Program-made: the position numbers and the translations under genes | The notes under the pieces: generated by a model | Database searches by the model: none | What the model saw: the letters and a program-made list of their open reading frames with translations, nothing else | What the model was told of the DNA's origin: nothing | Assembly: GCF_014650595.1 (NCBI RefSeq) | Contig: NZ_BMVG01000007.1 | Location: forward strand, 124,001 to 188,000 | Source of the DNA: Streptomyces alanosinicus | GTDB lineage: Bacteria > Actinomycetota > Actinomycetes > Streptomycetales > Streptomycetaceae | Reading direction: 5' to 3' | DNA length: 64,000 bases | Shown: in pieces, positions 59,773 to 64,000 of the stretch | How the letters are laid out: each line of letters starts with the position of its first letter | Numbering within the stretch: position 1 is the stretch's first letter

Positions 59773-59967
59773 GTGGCACTCTCGATTTCGGCGGTGGTGC
59801 TGCTGGCGGTCATCGTTTTCCTGCTGATCAAGAAGTCAGGGCTGAAGGGCGGTCACGCCGTCATCTGCATCCTGCTCGGCTTCTATCTCGCCTCCTCGAC
59901 CATCGCCCCCACGATCAGCCAGCTGACGACGAACGTCGCGAGCATGATCGGCAGCATCAAGTTCTGA
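59773..59967 (+). CDS. Small membrane protein
   Basis: 64 residues with two hydrophobic helices (ISAVVLLAVIVFLLIKKSG and AVICILLGFYLASSTIAPTI) and a tail TTNVASMIGSIKF. GTG with a very strong GGAGGTGA site, indicating a high translation rate. Conserved as a hypothetical protein in Streptomyces; function unknown. It precedes the kinase-transporter gene by 43 bp and could share its transcript. Confidence 0.75.
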   Translation: MALSISAVVLLAVIVFLLIKKSGLKGGHAVICILLGFYLASSTIAPTISQLTTNVASMIGSIKF

Positions 59968-60010
59968 CAAAGCCTCGCGGTCGGTTGGATAGCTGCACTA
60001 TCTTCCAGCC

Positions 60011-62476
60011 GTGGATCAACTGCGCCCCGGTGACCCGACCGGCATAGGCCCGTACCGTCTGATCGCCCGGCTGGGCGAGGGCGGGATGGGCCTCGTCTAT
60101 CTGGGGCGCGACGAGGGCGGACGCACCGTGGCCGTGAAGGTCGTCCAGGCCGACTACGCCGGGCACCACGAGTTCCGCAGACGGTTCGCCCGTGAAGTGG
60201 CCGCGGCCCGGCGGGTGGGCGGCAGCTGGACGGCGGCCGTGCTCGACGCCGACCCGGACGCCGCCGTTCCCTGGGTGGCGACGCAGTACATTCCCGGGCC
60301 CGACCTGCACTCCGTGGTCGCCGAGGACTTCGGGCCGTTGCCCGAGCACTCGGTCCACTCCCTCGCCAACCGGCTCGCGATCGCCCTGCGGGCCGTGCAC
60401 GAGGCGGGCCTGATCCACCGTGACCTCAAGCCGTCCAACGTCCTCGTCACCGTCGACGGCCCCCGTGTCATCGACTTCGGCATCGCGCGGGCGATGGACA
60501 GCCTCTCCGGGGACAGTCTGCACACCCGCACCGGCATGCTGATCGGCTCCCCGGGCTTCATGTCGCCGGAACAGGTCCGCGGCCTGGAACTCACCCCCGC
60601 CAGCGATGTGTTCTGCCTCGGCGCCGTCCTCGTCTACGCCGCCACCGGGCGGCTGCTCTTCGGCGCCACGGAGACCGGCCTGAACGCCCACCTCTTCCGG
60701 ATCGCCGAGGACGAGGCGGACCTGACCGGCGTACCCGAGTCGCTGGCCGGCCTCGTCGGTGCCTGTCTGCACAAGGACCCGGCCCGGCGGCCCACCCCGC
60801 AGCAGGTGGCCGAGCGCACGGAGGCGGAGCGGAGCGGGGAGTGGCTGCCGAGCCCGGTGCTGGCACAACTCGGCCGCCACGCAGCCCGGTTGCTGGACTT
60901 CGCCCCCGTGCCCCGCGACGAGCCCGCGGCCGGGACGGCCGTCCCGTCGGACCCCCGCGCCGCACTCGCCGGGGCCCGCACCGCACCGCCGCAGCCGCAG
61001 CCGCACGCACCGGCTCCGCAACCCCCCGCACCGGCTCCGCAGCTCCGTACGCCGGTTCCGGCGCCCCCGCCGCCCGCGTACGTACCGACCGTCGGCACCC
61101 CGGCAGCCGGGTTCCCCGCCGGCCCGCGTCCGGGGCGCTGGTGGGGGCTCGCGGCGCTGGCGCTGGCGCAGTTCACGGTCCTGTTCGAAGCGGCCCTGGG
61201 GCTCTGGCCGTTCATCACCCGCGCACTGGGCCTGCACCACGCACTGGGCCTGGCGATCGAGGGCCCGTTCACACCGTCCCTCGTCTACAGCCTCTGCTTC
61301 GGCGGTCTGCTGCTGCTCGGCGGGCATCTCGCGGACCTGATCGGACCGCGCCGGACCCTGGCCGCCGGCCTGGTCGGATTCGCGTCGGCCGCCCTGCTCG
61401 GCAGCGCGGCCGACGCCACGGGCATGATCGTCCTGGCCCGCGGCCTGCAGGGCGCCTGCGCCGCACTGATCACCCCGTCCGCGCTCGCCCTGGTGAGCAC
61501 CGGCTTCACCGAGCCGAAGGAACGCCGCAGGGCTTTCGGGCTCTACACCACGGCCGCCGTCGGCGGCACGGCCTGCGCGATGCTGCCGACCCTGTCGCTG
61601 TCGATGAACCTGGACTGGCGCGTCGCCATGGGCGCGGCCGTTCCGCTCGCCGCGATCGCCCTGGTCGGCACGCTCACCCTGGTGCACGACGGCGGCCCCC
61701 GCTCCGGCGCCCGCTTCGACGCGCTCGGCGCGCTGCTCGGCCTCGCCGGGGTCGCCGCGCTCGTCTACGGCCTCGGCCAGACCCATGCCGAGGGGAAGGG
61801 CTGGAGCGCCCCCCTGACCGTGGGCCCGATCGTGGGCGGCATCCTCGCGCTGGCGGCCTTCCTGTGGTGGCAGACGAGGGCGCCGAGCCCGCTCCTCGCG
61901 CCGTACATCGTCCGGGACCGCGGCCGGGCCGGCTGCCACCTCGCCCTGCTCCTGTCCGGCGTCGGCACCTTCACCTTCCTCGGGATCCTGAACTTCACCC
62001 TGCAGGAGTTCCACCACTACGCCCTGATCCAGGTCGCCCATTCCCTCCTGCTGCTCTCCGGCGCCCTCGCGCTCGGTGCCACCCAGGTCTCCGCACGTCT
62101 GCTGCACCGCGTCGCGCCCCGCGTCCTGACAGCGGCGGGCCTGACGACGACGGGTCTCGGCCTGCTGGTGCTGACCGTCCTGGCGTCCAGCGGAGGTGAC
62201 TCGACCGACATGCTCGGCCTGTTCCTCACCGGTCTCGGCATCGGCACCGCCGTCATGCCCCTCTACGACCTCGCGACCGACGCGATCGCGCCCCAGCACA
62301 CCGGCGCGGCAGCGGCGGCCCTCACCACGACCCAGCACCTCGGCGGAGTCCTCAGCGCCGCGTTGTTCCCCGTCTTCACCTACCCCGGAAGCATCTTGTG
62401 CGTGGCCGCCGTCCTTGTGCTGACGGCCCTCATCACCTGGCCGCTGCTCGGCGCCCGCCCGCGTACGGCCGTCTGA
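60011..62476 (+). CDS. Ser/Thr protein kinase fused to an MFS (DHA2-like) transporter
   Basis: 821 residues. The N-terminal Hanks-type kinase (about 12-285) has all catalytic motifs: glycine loop LGEGGMGLVYLG, Lys43 in VAVKVV, catalytic loop IHRDLKPSNVL, IDFGIARAMD and the SPEQ element. A Pro/Ala/Gln-rich linker (about 290-375) leads to a transporter part (about 377-815) with 12-14 helices and MFS motif A (GGHLADLIGPRRTLAAGL). The kinase must face the cytoplasm, so it could phosphorylate the transporter or couple a signal to export. The stretch of frame is continuous, so this is a true fusion rather than two genes. GTG start without a clear ribosome site. mshB follows 59 bp downstream. Confidence 0.9.
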   Translation: MDQLRPGDPTGIGPYRLIARLGEGGMGLVYLGRDEGGRTVAVKVVQADYAGHHEFRRRFAREVAAARRVGGSWTAAVLDADPDAAVPWVATQYIPGPDLHSVVAEDFGPLPEHSVHSLANRLAIALRAVHEAGLIHRDLKPSNVLVTVDGPRVIDFGIARAMDSLSGDSLHTRTGMLIGSPGFMSPEQVRGLELTPASDVFCLGAVLVYAATGRLLFGATETGLNAHLFRIAEDEADLTGVPESLAGLVGACLHKDPARRPTPQQVAERTEAERSGEWLPSPVLAQLGRHAARLLDFAPVPRDEPAAGTAVPSDPRAALAGARTAPPQPQPHAPAPQPPAPAPQLRTPVPAPPPPAYVPTVGTPAAGFPAGPRPGRWWGLAALALAQFTVLFEAALGLWPFITRALGLHHALGLAIEGPFTPSLVYSLCFGGLLLLGGHLADLIGPRRTLAAGLVGFASAALLGSAADATGMIVLARGLQGACAALITPSALALVSTGFTEPKERRRAFGLYTTAAVGGTACAMLPTLSLSMNLDWRVAMGAAVPLAAIALVGTLTLVHDGGPRSGARFDALGALLGLAGVAALVYGLGQTHAEGKGWSAPLTVGPIVGGILALAAFLWWQTRAPSPLLAPYIVRDRGRAGCHLALLLSGVGTFTFLGILNFTLQEFHHYALIQVAHSLLLLSGALALGATQVSARLLHRVAPRVLTAAGLTTTGLGLLVLTVLASSGGDSTDMLGLFLTGLGIGTAVMPLYDLATDAIAPQHTGAAAAALTTTQHLGGVLSAALFPVFTYPGSILCVAAVLVLTALITWPLLGARPRTAV

Positions 62477-62535
62477 CACGGCGGCCTGCGGCCTGCCGCG
62501 CCGCGTCGGCGAGTACGCCTCGTAGGGTGGTCCCC

Positions 62536-63396
62536 ATGATGGAACTGCCAGCCCGGCGTCTGCTGCTGGTGCACGCGCACCCGGACGACGAGTCGATCAA
62601 CAACGGCGCGACCATGGCCCGGTACGCGGCCGAGGGCGCCCAGGTGACCCTGGTCACCTGCACCCTCGGGGAGCGGGGTGAGGTCATCCCGCCCGAGCTG
62701 CGGCATCTGACCGGCGCCGCACTGGGCCTGCGGCGGCGCGGCGAACTGGCCGAGGCCGTGCGCGCGCTCGGGGTGGGCGACGCCCGGCTGCTCGGCGGCG
62801 CGGGGCGGTACGGGGACTCGGGCATGATGGGCATCGCGGACAACGCGGACCCGGGCTGCTTCTGGCAGGCCGAGGTCGACGAGGCCGCCGGCTGCCTCGC
62901 CGAGGTGATCGTGGAGGTCCGCCCGCAGGTCCTCGTCACCTACGACGACCAGGGGGGCTACGGCCACCCGGACCATATCCAGGCCCACCGCGTCGCCATG
63001 CGCGCCGTCGAGCTGGCCGACGAGCGCGGCCACCGGATCGACAAGGTCTACTGGAACCGCGTCCCGCGCTCCGTCGCCGAGGCCGCCTTCGCCCGCCTCC
63101 AGGACGAGCTGGCGGCATCGCCGTTCGGCAAGGCGGCCACACTGGACGACGTACCGGGCGTGGTCGACGACGAGCGGATCACCACCGCCGTCGACGGCAC
63201 CGCCCACGCCGCCGCCAAGGCCGCGGCGATGCGCGCCCACACCACCCAGATCGAGGTGGCCGAGCCGTACTTCGCGCTCTCCAACGAGCTGGCCCAGCCG
63301 CTGTTCACCACCGAGTACTACGAGTTGGTGCGGGGCATGGCCGAGCCCGGGGAGAGCGACCTGTTCGCCGGCCTCGGCATCGAGGAGACCTCATGA
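62536..63396 (+). CDS. mshB: N-acetyl-GlcN-Ins deacetylase of mycothiol synthesis
   Basis: 286 residues. LmbE-fold zinc hydrolase that deacetylates GlcNAc-Ins to GlcN-Ins in mycothiol synthesis. Zinc/active-site motif HAHPDDE (His15, Asp17, Asp18), the second motif GYGHPDHIQAH, and the family features TCTLGERGEVIPPEL and LLGGAGRYGDSGMMG. Two Met codons (62536 and 62539) begin the protein. Overlaps the next gene by 4 bp. Confidence 0.94.
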   Translation: MMELPARRLLLVHAHPDDESINNGATMARYAAEGAQVTLVTCTLGERGEVIPPELRHLTGAALGLRRRGELAEAVRALGVGDARLLGGAGRYGDSGMMGIADNADPGCFWQAEVDEAAGCLAEVIVEVRPQVLVTYDDQGGYGHPDHIQAHRVAMRAVELADERGHRIDKVYWNRVPRSVAEAAFARLQDELAASPFGKAATLDDVPGVVDDERITTAVDGTAHAAAKAAAMRAHTTQIEVAEPYFALSNELAQPLFTTEYYELVRGMAEPGESDLFAGLGIEETS

Positions 63397-63809
63397 GCGA
63401 CACGGGACCGGGCTCGCTGCTCGCCCGGCCGGTGCAACGGCCCTCGGCCGCACGGGCCGCCGCCTATGCCGGACTGTTCGTGCTCGGCGGCGTCGTCGGC
63501 CTCGCCGGGACCCTGGTCCAGGCCGCCTGGTTCCCCGGCGGGCTGCTGCTCGCCCTCGCGGGCGCGGCCGGGCTGTTCCTCGGCGGTGCGTACGCGACCG
63601 GCGGCCGGGGCGGGGCGGTCGCCCCGGTGGCGGGCTGGATCGTCGCCGTCGTCCTGCTCACCGCAGCGCGCCCCGAAGGCGACTTCCTGTTCGCCGCGGG
63701 CGGCTCGTCGTATGTCTTCCTGCTCGGCGGCATGGCTCTCGCTGTGATCTGTGCCACCCTGGGCGCCGGGCGGCAACCCCGCGGCGGTCCCGCCCGACTT
63801 GGCAAGTGA
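63393..63809 (+). CDS. DUF6113-like membrane protein
   Basis: 138 residues starting in the ATGA overlap with mshB, so it is coupled to it. Four hydrophobic helices (AYAGLFVLGGVVGLAGTLVQ, GLLLALAGAAGLFLGGAYAT, APVAGWIVAVVLLTAAR, YVFLLGGMALAVICATLGA). Streptomycete neighbours of mshB commonly encode such a protein; function unknown. Confidence 0.85.
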   Translation: MSDTGPGSLLARPVQRPSAARAAAYAGLFVLGGVVGLAGTLVQAAWFPGGLLLALAGAAGLFLGGAYATGGRGGAVAPVAGWIVAVVLLTAARPEGDFLFAAGGSSYVFLLGGMALAVICATLGAGRQPRGGPARLGK

Positions 63810-63968
63810 CGTACCACTTCGCCGTGCGGCGCACGTGCGAGTCCGGTGTGGGTTTCCTCGGCGGTCCTGGGATACACGCCAGAAGTGGCCAGTATGGTGG
63901 TGCGCGCCGCCGAGCCGCCCGAGAGTTCAGGTCGAAGCGGGCGGCGGAGCCAACTGGGAGAACCTGCC

Positions 63969-64000
63969 TTGAGTCGTGAAACTGACACTCCGTCCTCCGG
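63969..64000 (+). CDS. 5' end of an unidentified gene (truncated by window edge)
   Basis: TTG at 63969 with GGGAG about 9 bases upstream; the visible ten residues are MSRETDTPSS. Too short to identify. The 159 bp before it hold its promoter. Confidence 0.5.
   Translation, partial: MSRETDTPSS

Overview
The window is high-GC, gene-dense actinobacterial chromosome, almost certainly Streptomyces. Supporting signs are the strong G/C bias at third codon positions, frequent GTG starts, SpoIIE-type phosphatase and RsbW-like ATPase genes, an XRE/DUF397/ATPase cluster, mycothiol biosynthesis (mshB), polyphosphate glucokinase, and a typA gene followed by oligopeptide ABC operons in the order known from the bldK locus. 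No rRNA, tRNA, CRISPR array, prophage or replication origin was seen.

Layout. 0-5.6 kb: end of ispH, ppgK, a small membrane protein, ychF, and a two-component system read leftwards. 5.9-10.2 kb: an acyltransferase-like membrane protein with a coupled microprotein, then a leftward operon of a family-2-type encapsulin shell gene carrying a cyclic-nucleotide-binding domain and an overlapping cysteine desulfurase. 10.5-22 kb: SMP-30-like protein, MarR, serpin, GntR, SPOR peptide, NUDIX, two ATPase/phosphatase signalling genes, a coiled-coil membrane protein and a lipoprotein. 22.1-26.1 kb: a leftward succinate dehydrogenase operon whose flavoprotein gene carries an in-frame GC-rich repeat. 26.3-30.7 kb: a solute-binding lipoprotein and typA.

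31.1-57.3 kb holds three five-gene oligopeptide ABC transporters. The first (31.1-37.4 kb, rightward) and second (51.3-45.3 kb, leftward) have the same order: permease, binding protein, permease, ATPase, ATPase. They face each other as an inverted pair. Their last ATPase genes share a tract of about 437 bp that is about 98% identical, although the rest of the operons has diverged. The third (51.8-57.3 kb, rightward) has the order binding protein, two permeases, two ATPases, and is followed by an S9 peptidase gene. A reasonable inference is that these loci import and process peptides, as BldK does for the developmental signal in S. coelicolor.

Between the two inverted operons (37.4-45.2 kb) lies an accessory island. 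It contains a glycosyltransferase, a secreted protein, a decayed IS5-type transposase, a small regulator with its membrane partner and three operator-like palindromes, a methyltransferase, an XRE/DUF397/ATPase cluster, an Rpn-like nuclease and a multi-branched palindromic element. The right end (57.5-64 kb) has the peptidase, a small membrane protein, a Ser/Thr kinase fused to an MFS transporter, mshB, a DUF6113-type membrane protein and the first codons of one more gene.
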